Positions 6,320 through 13,908 of a DNA stretch of 35,426 bases are shown here, in pieces. The number at the start of each line of letters is the position of its first letter. Position 1 is the first letter of the stretch. Origin of the DNA: Sulfitobacter sp. OXR-159 (GTDB lineage Bacteria; Pseudomonadota; Alphaproteobacteria; Rhodobacterales; Rhodobacteraceae); NCBI RefSeq assembly GCF_034377145.1, contig NZ_CP139714.1:1-35426 (forward strand). Reading direction: 5' to 3'. The translations under genes were made by a program, and so were the position numbers. Below the pieces are notes generated by a model. The model did not search any database, was not told the origin of the DNA, and saw only the letters and a list, made by a program, of their open reading frames with translations.

Positions 6320-8809
6320 TCAGGCTGCCGCCCTGGTGTCCGGGGCGGGTGCCGCCTCCACAGCCGCGGTCGGCGGCGCAAAGCGGAATGCGAGCAATCG
6401 CAGTGCGTTGAAGACAACGACAACCGTCGATCCCTCGTGGACGGCCACCGCGGGACCAATTCCCAGACCAAGGATCGTGGCAGGGACCAGAAAGGCGACA
6501 ACCCCCAGGCTGAACCACAGGTTTTGCCGGATGATCGAACTTGTCGATCGGCTGAGCGCCACGGCAAAGGGCAGATGGTTCAGATTGTCCGCCATCAGCG
6601 CCACATCGGCGGTTTCCAGCGCGACATCCGAACCCGCCGCGCCCATGGCGATGCCGACCGTCGCGTTCGCCATCGCTGGCGCGTCATTGACGCCGTCGCC
6701 GACCATGGCGACCTTGGCCTCGGCGCGCAGGCTCTTGATCGTTTCCACCTTGTCATCCGGCATCAGATCGCCGCGCGCCTCGTCAAGGCCGATGGCCCGC
6801 GCCACAGCGTCGGCGACTTTCTGATTGTCGCCCGAAATCATGATCATCCGGCGGATGCCGATCTCGTGCAGCGCCTTGATGACCGCCGGGGCCGCTTCGC
6901 GCGGTGTATCCATCAGGCCGATCACCCCGAGATACCTGTCCCCCTGGCGCACGACCATCGTGGTGCGCCCGCCTGCTTCCAGCGCCTCGACCTTTGCGCG
7001 CAACGTGTCGGGCATGGGCGGGCCGTCGACTTCGGCAAACAGATCGTCCTTGCCGATATAGGTCGTCTCGCCATCGACCTGGGCCACGACACCGCGCCCG
7101 GTGATGCTGCGCAGATCGGACGCCTCGGCGGCGGGTATGTCGCCAAGCCGTTCGCGCCCGTCCCTGACAACGGCGGCGGCGAGAGGATGGTCACTCAGCG
7201 CCTCGACCCCGATTGCCACCCGCAGAAGGTCTTTTTCCTCGGCACCCTCGGCCGTCACCACATCGACCAGCTTTGGCTTACCTTCGGTCAAGGTGCCGGT
7301 CTTGTCGAAAGCAATGGCTGTCAGCCGCCCCAGATTTTCAAGCGGCGCACCGCCCTTGACCAGGACGCCGCCGCGTGCGGCGCGTGCCACCCCGCTGAGA
7401 ACCGCGCTTGGCGTCGCGATGGCGAGCGCACAGGGGCTTGCCGCCACCAGAACCGCCATGGCGCGATAAAATGTGTCGCTGAAGGGCTCGTCGATGACGA
7501 AGCCCGCGAACAACAGCGCGATGGCAAGTACCAGCACCGCCGGAACAAAGATGCGCTCGAATCGGTCGGTCAGGCGCTGTGTGGGCGATTGGTTGGTTTC
7601 GGCCTCGTTCACCATCTTGACGACACGGGCGAGGGTCGAATCCGCCGATGTGCGCGTGACCTGGATTTCCAATGCGCCGCCACCGTTGATCGTACCGGCA
7701 AAAACACGGTTTCCGGCATCCACCAGGTCGGGCTTTTCGGCGGCCACGTTCGCGTCCCCGACGGGCGATTTGTCCACCGGCACGCTCTCGCCGGTAATCG
7801 GTGCCTGATTGACGCTGCTTTCACCCTTGATGACAAAGCCGTCTGCGGCCAGTCGCTCGTTCGGTTTCACCAGCACAATGTCACCGACCCGCAAGGCATC
7901 GACGGCGATCTCCTCGACCTTGCCGTCCCGGCGTACGGTGGCCGTTTTGGGTGCCAGGGCACCAAGCGCTTCAATGGCCCGCTTGGCGCGACCCATGGCA
8001 TAGCCTTCCAGCGCATGACCAAGGCTGAAAAGGAACAGCAGCAACGCGCCCTCGGCCCATTCGCCAAGTGCCGCCGCGCCCGCCGCCGCCACAAGCATCA
8101 GGAAATCAATCTCGAACCGGCCATTGCGGACACTGTCGATGGCCTCGCGCAGAGCATAGTAGCCGCCGAAGAAATAGGCGGGGACAAGGACGAACAGGGG
8201 CGCCCATGACGGCATCGCCACAAACTTCGGCAAAAGCCAGCCAATAAGCAGAAGCACACCGCACAGCCCCACAAAGATCAGTTCGGTCTGCGCCCCGAAA
8301 ATACCACCGTGGGCGTGATCGTGGTCATCCGCCTTGTCGGCACTTGCGGGACCGGGTTTCTCCCGCTCCGGCGATACCTTCATCTCCTCAAGGGATTTGC
8401 GGATGGTGTCCTCATCGGTTTGCGCCCGGTCGAACTCGATCCGCAGGGGACCGCCCGCGTTGGCGTGGGCCTCGACAACCCCCGACAGACGGCGCACGTT
8501 CTCGCTGACGGTCCTCGCCCGGCGCTGATCCGCGATCCCGTCAACCTGCCAAACCATATGCCCGAACTTTGCGGCAATTTCCGCCCCGAAGGTCCCGGCG
8601 AGTTGGCGGATGCGCTCAAGCGGAAGGACGGCGGGGTCGTAATGAATACACAACTCCGCACCTGCGCCGTCCTCTTCGTCGCGAATGTGCACGCGCTCGA
8701 CGCCGTCGCGAGGCTCAAGGCTCTCGATCAGCCGTCGAACACAGGCGTCACGCGCGTCCGGCACATCGGGAAGCAACAGCGGGAGATCGAGACGAAGGGT
8801 ATCGGCCAT
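6320..8809 (-). CDS. P1B-4-type heavy-metal translocating P-type ATPase
   Basis: An 829-residue inner-membrane exporter. The catalytic parts are complete: TGES at 339-342, phosphorylation site DKTGTLT at 502-508, nucleotide-domain SDHP at 539-542 and GDGVND at 704-709. The transport-site motifs are SPC (458-460) and HEGST (791-795), which define the P1B-4 group (Co, Fe, Ni or Zn export) and differ from the CPC of Cu and most Zn/Cd pumps. Residues 1-170 are a degenerate HMA-like region without CxxC, ending in the His-rich DDHDHAHGG, a likely metal sensor. I chose ATG 8809 (AGGA eight bases upstream) over ATG 8818. A weak dyad ACATTCCGGCCATGT lies upstream at 8902-8916. Confidence 0.93.
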   Translation of the reverse strand: MADTLRLDLPLLLPDVPDARDACVRRLIESLEPRDGVERVHIRDEEDGAGAELCIHYDPAVLPLERIRQLAGTFGAEIAAKFGHMVWQVDGIADQRRARTVSENVRRLSGVVEAHANAGGPLRIEFDRAQTDEDTIRKSLEEMKVSPEREKPGPASADKADDHDHAHGGIFGAQTELIFVGLCGVLLLIGWLLPKFVAMPSWAPLFVLVPAYFFGGYYALREAIDSVRNGRFEIDFLMLVAAAGAAALGEWAEGALLLFLFSLGHALEGYAMGRAKRAIEALGALAPKTATVRRDGKVEEIAVDALRVGDIVLVKPNERLAADGFVIKGESSVNQAPITGESVPVDKSPVGDANVAAEKPDLVDAGNRVFAGTINGGGALEIQVTRTSADSTLARVVKMVNEAETNQSPTQRLTDRFERIFVPAVLVLAIALLFAGFVIDEPFSDTFYRAMAVLVAASPCALAIATPSAVLSGVARAARGGVLVKGGAPLENLGRLTAIAFDKTGTLTEGKPKLVDVVTAEGAEEKDLLRVAIGVEALSDHPLAAAVVRDGRERLGDIPAAEASDLRSITGRGVVAQVDGETTYIGKDDLFAEVDGPPMPDTLRAKVEALEAGGRTTMVVRQGDRYLGVIGLMDTPREAAPAVIKALHEIGIRRMIMISGDNQKVADAVARAIGLDEARGDLMPDDKVETIKSLRAEAKVAMVGDGVNDAPAMANATVGIAMGAAGSDVALETADVALMADNLNHLPFAVALSRSTSSIIRQNLWFSLGVVAFLVPATILGLGIGPAVAVHEGSTVVVVFNALRLLAFRFAPPTAAVEAAPAPDTRAAA

Positions 8810-8838
8810 GGTGAACATCCTGTCAGTTTGCTGTCGGC

Positions 8839-9207
8839 TCAAACCTGCTCGCGGCAAGCGCCGCAGTCGAGTTCACCACCAACGTTGGCCGTTTCTGGAG
8901 CACATTCCGGCCATGTAAAGGTCGTTTGTCGGGTGACCTCTAAACCATTTTTCGCCTTTTTTCCAATACCATGGAAATTATCTCGATGATAAGCAGCTTC
9001 GGGAATCCGCAAGCAGGATTTTCCGGGGCAACCCTGGCCCCAAGCAATTCGGGCCAGTCTGTCACCAGCCTTATCCTCGCGCATCGGCCAATGTATCAGC
9101 TCGCGCGGCTTGTCGGTGATTTCGACCAGCGTGCCGAAGACGTCGAAACACACCGCCTCGATCCCGTCGAAGATTGGTGGCAAGTCAGTGACTGAGGCCA
9201 CGGTCAC
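8839..9207 (-). pseudogene. Truncated HAD-family hydrolase (haloacid-dehalogenase type), N-terminal fragment
   Basis: The first ~40 residues are a clear HAD start with motif I (AVCFDVFGTLVEITDKP, nucleophile Asp). The rest does not look like a HAD domain, and the frame ends after 122 codons against the usual 200-250. The start overlaps the relaxase end by 23 bases, so it was probably the second gene of the relaxase operon before the metal module replaced its 3' part. The end lies 29 bases before the ATPase start. The breakpoint cannot be placed exactly; the stretch 8839-9000 is probably the ATPase leader. Confidence 0.6.
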
Positions 9208-10444
9208 GATCCACCTCCCTGTCGATTTCTTTCTCGCTTTCGACTTCCCGGTCTTTCTCCGGTTCTTCGATCTCCAACCGCTCGCGCGGCTTGTTCAACA
9301 CATCGTCCAGACGCTCGCGGATCGACGGCTTCTCGCCGTCTTCTACGCTCGCGTCCTGCTCGGCCCCCTGATCCTTGTCCAGCGCCTCGCGCAACCGCTC
9401 CTGCACAGAACGCTTCGGTTCTTCGTCACTCTGCCCACCGCGTTCCGGCACGGCCCGGTCTGGACCGTCCCGCCCGGTGATCTGCGCCAGCCGCTCCCGG
9501 ATATCGTCAGACGCACGTGGCCCGCGCTCTTTCGATGTCGCCGCCCTGAGTGCGGCAAGACCGGCGGAGACACGCCCCTGCCCTTCCTCGCGGGCCGTGC
9601 CATAGGTCTCCCGCGCCAGCTCCAGTCGTTCGCGCATGTCGCGGAACGCGGCGCGCGCCTGACGGGCGGCATGGACGACAGCGCCGCGTTCCGTGACCGG
9701 CACGTATTCCCGACCTTGGCGTTCGGCCATGGCCTTGGCTCGTCGCTCCATGGAATTGGCCGCCGGTCCCAGCTTCAGCTCGGGGTCGCGGTCCAGCTCC
9801 TCGGCGGACAGCGTGTCGCCGCGCTCTTCCGCCGCCTCGCGCTGCGATTCAAGCGACCGATGATCGACCCGCTCGACCTCGCCGACACGCTCCAGCGCCC
9901 GGTTCTGCAATTCGGCCCAGACGCCGCGCATCTGCTCGATTTCGACGCCGCCGGTCTTCGCGGAATCGAGCACCCGCGTCTTGGCTGTGAAGCCCTCGGC
10001 CTCCAGCTTACGAGTGCTGGTCAGGACGTGGGCGTGATGGTTTCGCTGATCGCCTTCCCGGTGCGGCGCATGGATCGCCACATCGACAGCCACGCCGTAT
10101 CGGCTGACCAGCTCCTCGGCGAACTGCCGGGTGATCTGCGACCGGTCCTCGGCGCTGATTTCGGAGGGAAGGGCCAGCTCCCACTCGCGGGCGGTGACAG
10201 AGTTGCGGCGGGTCTCGCTGGCCTCGGCCTCGTTCCAAAGTTTGGACCGGTCCTGCGCCCAGGCCGGGGCAGTCTCGGGGGCGACAATGAACGTCTCCTC
10301 GATGCCCTGCTTGCGGGTGTAGTCGTGGATGCGGCCCTCGCGCTGGCACTCGATGCGCTCACCGACCCGGTAGGCGGCTGCGGCCACGACAGAGCGTCCG
10401 GCGCTGCGTTTGATCGTCTTCACGGAGAGGTGGTAGCTGGCCAT
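9185..10444 (-). CDS. MobA/MobL-family (MobQ) conjugative relaxase
   Basis: A 419-residue plasmid mobilization relaxase. The N-terminal domain carries the candidate nicking tyrosine in AAAAYRVGER (Tyr25) and the HUH metal site in the segment RNHHAHVL (His136, His137, His139). About 250 C-terminal residues are charged and helical, rich in Glu/Arg (coiled-coil-like), with no helicase domain, so it is the short Mob form and not full Ti-type TraA. It should cut oriT at the nic sequence 10989-11000 and stay covalently bound to the 5' end. It is transcribed away from oriT, opposite to the TraD/TraG genes, as in Ti-type transfer regions. Confidence 0.92.
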   Translation of the reverse strand: MASYHLSVKTIKRSAGRSVVAAAAYRVGERIECQREGRIHDYTRKQGIEETFIVAPETAPAWAQDRSKLWNEAEASETRRNSVTAREWELALPSEISAEDRSQITRQFAEELVSRYGVAVDVAIHAPHREGDQRNHHAHVLTSTRKLEAEGFTAKTRVLDSAKTGGVEIEQMRGVWAELQNRALERVGEVERVDHRSLESQREAAEERGDTLSAEELDRDPELKLGPAANSMERRAKAMAERQGREYVPVTERGAVVHAARQARAAFRDMRERLELARETYGTAREEGQGRVSAGLAALRAATSKERGPRASDDIRERLAQITGRDGPDRAVPERGGQSDEEPKRSVQERLREALDKDQGAEQDASVEDGEKPSIRERLDDVLNKPRERLEIEEPEKDREVESEKEIDREVDRDRGLSH

Positions 10445-10501
10445 GCGCCCTCCCCTCGCCCGTGATGTGAACGATCATCGCGCGCGCCGCTGCTGACCCC
10501 A

Positions 10502-10590
10502 GCCCATGCCCCGACATGGGCCACCGGGTCAGCCGTCTTTTCCCCGAAGGCCCGCGCCCCACAACGCTGGGGCCGGAGGGGAAAAGACGG
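10502..10590. repeat. Stem-loops in the oriT-proximal region (set 1)
   Basis: There are two perfect hairpins. GCCCATG (10502-10508) pairs with CATGGGC (10515-10521). CCGTCTTTTCCCC (10533-10545) pairs with GGGGAAAAGACGG (10578-10590), enclosing a further GC-rich inner stem. They lie between the relaxase start and nic and may shape the single-strand transfer origin or its regulation. Confidence 0.7.
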
Positions 10591-10636
10591 TCCGAACGAA
10601 GCGGCCCGAAGGGTCTCTGAGGCGCGGGCTTGCCAG

Positions 10637-10690
10637 TGACCTAACCTATAATCCCCAGCCTCGTGGGGGGCGGGATCATAGGTTAGGTCA
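10637..10690. repeat. Long inverted repeat upstream of nic
   Basis: TGACCTAACCTAT (10637-10649) pairs perfectly with ATAGGTTAGGTCA (10678-10690). Extending inward gives 19-bp arms with one mismatch around a 16-base G-rich loop. Arms of this length in a non-coding stretch beside a relaxase gene are typical of relaxosome or accessory-protein sites. Confidence 0.75.
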
Positions 10691-10867
10691 TGGGCGGTTT
10701 GCCACCGGCAAACCCGGCGTGGATCGGCACCGACAGGTCCGATGATCCGCGCAGCCCGCAAGCGTGACTCCCTCGGTGATCCAGCCCCGGCCACGGGGCA
10801 CAGGATGCCGTCAGGGTGTCGTGATGCGGGACGCCATCCAACCGCGCAGGTTGGTCCTAGAGGGTTT

Positions 10868-10912
10868 GGGAGAGGCGATGTCGTCTCCCATTTCGATGCG
10901 CCTCGCATCGAA
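10868..10912. repeat. Two adjacent hairpins near oriT (set 2)
   Basis: GGGAGA (10868-10873) pairs with TCTCCC (10884-10889). Directly after it TTCGATGCG (10892-10900) pairs perfectly with CGCATCGAA (10904-10912) around a 3-base loop. Both lie about 80-120 bases before nic. Confidence 0.65.
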
Positions 10913-10944
10913 GGGGTTTGCCATCGGCTGGAGGTTTGCCCCGG

Positions 10945-11000
10945 AGAGATCGCACGCAAATCTCGGAACCGCAGGTGAAGAGTTTGCATAAGTGCGCCCT
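10945..11000 (+). other. oriT: Origin of transfer (oriT) core with MobQ/RSF1010-like nic site
   Basis: The 12-mer TAAGTGCGCCCT at 10989-11000 is the conserved nic-region sequence of RSF1010-type origins, closely related to the Ti oriT. As in RSF1010, an imperfect inverted repeat precedes it: GCAAATCTC around 10959-10967 against GAGTTTGC at 10981-10988, one bulged base. It lies between the divergent relaxase and TraD/TraG genes, the expected place. The whole region 10445-11089 has no gene and is unusually rich in hairpins. The exact phosphodiester cut is not assigned. Confidence 0.8.
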
Positions 11001-11089
11001 TGTCCTTTACAGGCCTACGGGTAAGCGCTATCGCTCAATCTGACAAGACCAACCTGTCCACCTGCTCTTTTCGAAGATGGAGACGTGCA

Positions 11090-11389
11090 TTGGCAGACAC
11101 CGAACTCGAGCGGGCCGAGAAACGATACGCCCAGGCCAAGGCCCGTCTTCAGGCACTGAAGAACCGGGCAGCCACCAGGCAGCGCAAGCTGGATACCCGG
11201 CGCAAGGTGATCCTGGGCGGTGCGCTGCTCGATCTGGCGGAACGGGATTCCGGAGCGGCGGCAATGCTGGATCGGCTGATCCGCAACCTCGCCCGTGAAC
11301 AGGATCGCAAGGCCTTCGCGGATTGGGATGCCCCCTCCGGTATTGCCTCCCCTGCCCCGTCCAGTTCTGATCCGGACACGCCGTCCTGA
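11090..11389 (+). CDS. TraD-like mobilization/conjugal transfer accessory protein
   Basis: A 99-residue basic protein. Residues 1-38 form a charged coiled coil (ERAEKRYAQAKARLQALKN), followed by RKLDTRRKVILGGALLDLAE, the conserved core of the Ti-type TraD family of small transfer proteins. These proteins help the relaxase at oriT. No ATG fits. TTG at 11090 has GGAGA eight bases upstream and gives a compact start. A start at 11000 would overlap nic and add a non-conserved extension. It is the first gene of the TraD-TraG operon, with its stop overlapping the next ATG by one base. Confidence 0.75.
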   Translation: MADTELERAEKRYAQAKARLQALKNRAATRQRKLDTRRKVILGGALLDLAERDSGAAAMLDRLIRNLAREQDRKAFADWDAPSGIASPAPSSSDPDTPS

Positions 11390-13083
11390 TGCGGGCCGTG
11401 ATCGGCCTCTTCGATACTCTGTTCCGGTTTTTCGGTCGGTTGATCTTCACGCCCATCCTGATGGGCTGGATGATCGGCGCTGTCCTGTTCGGGGCGATGA
11501 TTGGGTTCATCATCGGGGGCGTCGTGGCCATATCGGCCTTTGGTCCTCCGCTTGGTCAGTCGGCGTGGGAATGGGCCATCATCGCGCCGCCTGTCTTCAT
11601 CGGCGCGGTCTTTGGCTTCCAATACTGGCGGGGCGTCTCCGGGGCCGACGCCTACTTCGGGCTGACCGGTGACAGCCACGGCTCGGCCCGCTTTGCCAGC
11701 CGCAAGGAGCTGAAGAAACTCCAGGGCGAGGATGGTCTTCTGATCGGGCGCAATCCGGGCACCGGGCGGCTGCTGCGCTATGACGGCCCTGCCCATCTGA
11801 TCACCCTCGCCCCGACACGGGCCGGGAAAGGCGTCGGCACCGTGATCCCCAACCTGCTGGCAGCGGAACGCTCGGTATTGGTCATCGACCCCAAGGGCGA
11901 GAATGCACGGATCGCCGGGGAAGCCCGGCGGCGGTTCGGAACGGTCCATGTCCTCGATCCGTTTGAGGTTAGCGGGATGCCCTCTGTCGCCTACAACCCG
12001 CTCGACCGTCTCACACCGGACAGCCTCGATCTGGGCGAGGATGCGGCCTGCCTGACAGAGGCGCTTGTGATGGACCCGCCGGGACAGGTTTCGGAAGCGC
12101 ATTGGAACGAGGAAGCCAAGGCCATCCTCGGCGGGCTGATCATGTTTTGCGTCTGCCACGAGGACCGCGACCGGCGCACCCTCGCCACCGTCCGGGAATA
12201 TCTCACCCTGCCCCCGGAAAAGCTCCGCGCGTTGCTGGAGCTGATGCAGGACAGCGATGCAGCGGGCGGGCTGATTGCCCGCGCCGCCAACCGCTTCCTT
12301 GGCAAGGCGGATCGGGAAGCCGCTTCGGTGCTGTCCAACGCGCAGCGCCACACGCATTTCCTCGACAGTCCGCGCATTGCCAAGGTCACGTCACGGTCGG
12401 ACTTCCACTTCTCCGATCTACGCCACCGGATCACGTCGGTGTTTCTGGTGCTGCCGCCGAACCGGATGGACGCCTACAGCCGCTGGCTGCGCCTTCTGGT
12501 CTCCCAAGCCCTCCAGGACATCGCACGGGACGCCGAGTCGGCGACACAGCCCTCCGGGGCGTCCCCTGCCCTCTCCGGGGCCCCTACAGCGCCTGTGAGC
12601 GCCACAGGACGCCTCAAAGCGCCCACGTTGTTCCTCCTCGACGAATTTGCCGCCCTAGGTCGTCTGGAAGCTGTAGAGCGCGCCATGGGCCTGATGGCGG
12701 GCTATGGCCTCCAGCTCTGGCCCATCTTGCAGGATATGAGCCAGCTCCGCGATCTCTACGGCGAACGTGCTGGCACCTTCATCGCCAATGCCGGGGTGCA
12801 ACAGGTCTTCGGGGTCAATGATTTTGAAACGGCCAAATGGCTGAGCCAGATGATCGGCCAGGAAACCACCGGGTTCCAGACCGACAGCTACAAGCCGGGT
12901 GACAATCCCAGCTTCTCCAACAACCTCACGGGCCGCGATCTTCTCACCCCCGATGAAATCATGCAGATGCCGCCGGGGCTGCAGCTTCTCCGTGTTCAGG
13001 GCCAGCCCTCGGCGCTGGCCCAAAAGCTGCGCTACTACGCCGACCCCGACTTCAAGGGGCTGTTCGTCCCACAGGACCAGTGA
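11389..13083 (+). CDS. traG: TraG/VirD4-type coupling protein (T4CP)
   Basis: A 564-residue inner-membrane ATPase that links the relaxosome to a secretion channel. Two N-terminal transmembrane helices (about 20-50 and 62-80) precede the RecA-like domain. Walker A is APTRAGKGVGT at 141-151 and Walker B LFLLDEFAALG at 414-424. A Ser/Pro/Ala-rich segment near 386-408 is a probable flexible insert. It is full length for short Ti-type TraG proteins. No type IV secretion (VirB/TrbB-I) genes are on the molecule, so this coupling protein must dock to a channel supplied by another element. Confidence 0.94.
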   Translation: MRAVIGLFDTLFRFFGRLIFTPILMGWMIGAVLFGAMIGFIIGGVVAISAFGPPLGQSAWEWAIIAPPVFIGAVFGFQYWRGVSGADAYFGLTGDSHGSARFASRKELKKLQGEDGLLIGRNPGTGRLLRYDGPAHLITLAPTRAGKGVGTVIPNLLAAERSVLVIDPKGENARIAGEARRRFGTVHVLDPFEVSGMPSVAYNPLDRLTPDSLDLGEDAACLTEALVMDPPGQVSEAHWNEEAKAILGGLIMFCVCHEDRDRRTLATVREYLTLPPEKLRALLELMQDSDAAGGLIARAANRFLGKADREAASVLSNAQRHTHFLDSPRIAKVTSRSDFHFSDLRHRITSVFLVLPPNRMDAYSRWLRLLVSQALQDIARDAESATQPSGASPALSGAPTAPVSATGRLKAPTLFLLDEFAALGRLEAVERAMGLMAGYGLQLWPILQDMSQLRDLYGERAGTFIANAGVQQVFGVNDFETAKWLSQMIGQETTGFQTDSYKPGDNPSFSNNLTGRDLLTPDEIMQMPPGLQLLRVQGQPSALAQKLRYYADPDFKGLFVPQDQ

Positions 13084-13101
13084 TCCGAAGGACGCCTCCC
13101 G

Positions 13102-13650
13102 ATGCCAGACCAACCCGACCTCCCTGCCCTCTCAGACGATGAGCTGCGCGAAACCCTCGACCGGCTGGCGAGCCTGGCGCTGAACCTGTCCGACCAGGTG
13201 GAGGATCAGACCAAGGCGATCAACCGTGCGACCACGGCGGCGAACGAGGCGCGGCGAGCGGCTGTGACCGTGCAGAGCCAGAATGATCCCGCCGGGTTCG
13301 GCGACCGGATCGGACAGGCCGTCGATGCGCGCCTCTTGGACACGCTCCAGCGTCTCGACCGCACGGCCAATCATCTGGACCTGCGAACGAACAAGACGGC
13401 TGCCGTCCTCGATCAGGCCAGCGAGGATCGCGGCAACCTTCTCCGCAATATCCGGGACCGGGAAGAAAGGCTGGACCGCTGGAAATCCTACTGGCCCTGG
13501 TTCGGTCTGGGTGCGCTCGTTCTGGCCCTGGCGATGACCGTCGCCCTGCCCCGTTTCTTGGCCAGCACCCCCTCCACATGCGCTGTCCTCGGGGCGATGT
13601 GGACGGCCACAACAGAGGGCGTCAACGCCTGCGTATTCTACCAGCCGTGA
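13102..13650 (+). CDS. Membrane-anchored coiled-coil protein following traG
   Basis: 182 residues, unrecognised. Residues 1-125 are helical and charged with repeated Asn/Gln/Arg heptad-like segments (coiled coil). One transmembrane helix lies near 133-152 (YWPWFGLGALVLALAMTVAL). A short tail of ~30 residues carries two cysteines and would be periplasmic. It lies 18 bases after traG and on the same strand, so it is probably co-transcribed and may be a partner of the coupling protein or of mobilization, loosely like MobB of IncQ plasmids in having a membrane segment. That comparison rests on layout only. Confidence 0.7.
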   Translation: MPDQPDLPALSDDELRETLDRLASLALNLSDQVEDQTKAINRATTAANEARRAAVTVQSQNDPAGFGDRIGQAVDARLLDTLQRLDRTANHLDLRTNKTAAVLDQASEDRGNLLRNIRDREERLDRWKSYWPWFGLGALVLALAMTVALPRFLASTPSTCAVLGAMWTATTEGVNACVFYQP

Positions 13651-13674
13651 CGTTCAGCGTGGTTGATTAGGCAC

Positions 13675-13683
13675 TTATCCACA
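13675..13683 (+). promoter_or_regulatory. DnaA box in the replication origin
   Basis: TTATCCACA is a perfect consensus DnaA box, about 100 bases upstream of the iterons. The segment 13690-13790 between them is AT-rich and carries TGTTA three times, suitable as the unwinding region. Confidence 0.75.
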
Positions 13684-13786
13684 GGAGCTGTAGGCTTCGT
13701 CTGGTGTTAATATGTGTTAGATTCTGTGTTACGCGCCAAGATAATGTCGTTTTATCCTTTGGTATTAAAATACTAGCGAGTGTGCT

Positions 13787-13908
13787 GGTAACTAATAACA
13801 CGAATCTTGGTAACTGAAATCCTGATTTCGGTAACTGAAAACACGAATCTTGACAGCGGTAACTGAAAACACGAATGTCGCCGCATGGTAACTGAAAACA
13901 CGAATCTC
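13787..13908 (+). repeat. oriV: Five iterons of the plasmid replication origin
   Basis: Direct repeats start at 13787, 13809, 13830, 13858 and 13887 with the consensus GGTAACTGAAAACACGAAT. The first has one change in the middle and the second is degenerate after GGTAACTGAAA. The first three are nearly head to tail at 21-22 bp; the last two follow at 28-29 bp. The fifth lies inside the start of repA, so RepA binding there would block its own translation start region and promoter. With the DnaA box this marks an iteron-controlled origin. Confidence 0.88.

Noticed and set aside
6314..8209. 631-codon plus-strand open frame
   Set aside because: Antisense shadow of the P-type ATPase in high-GC DNA; no family features or ribosome site.
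11000..11089. Longer TraD-like protein starting at TTG 11000
   Set aside because: It would begin on the last base of the nic sequence, has no ribosome site and adds residues unlike the family.
9185..13650. Possibility of a self-transmissible plasmid
   Set aside because: Relaxase, oriT and coupling protein are present, but no VirB/Trb channel gene was found anywhere on the circle.
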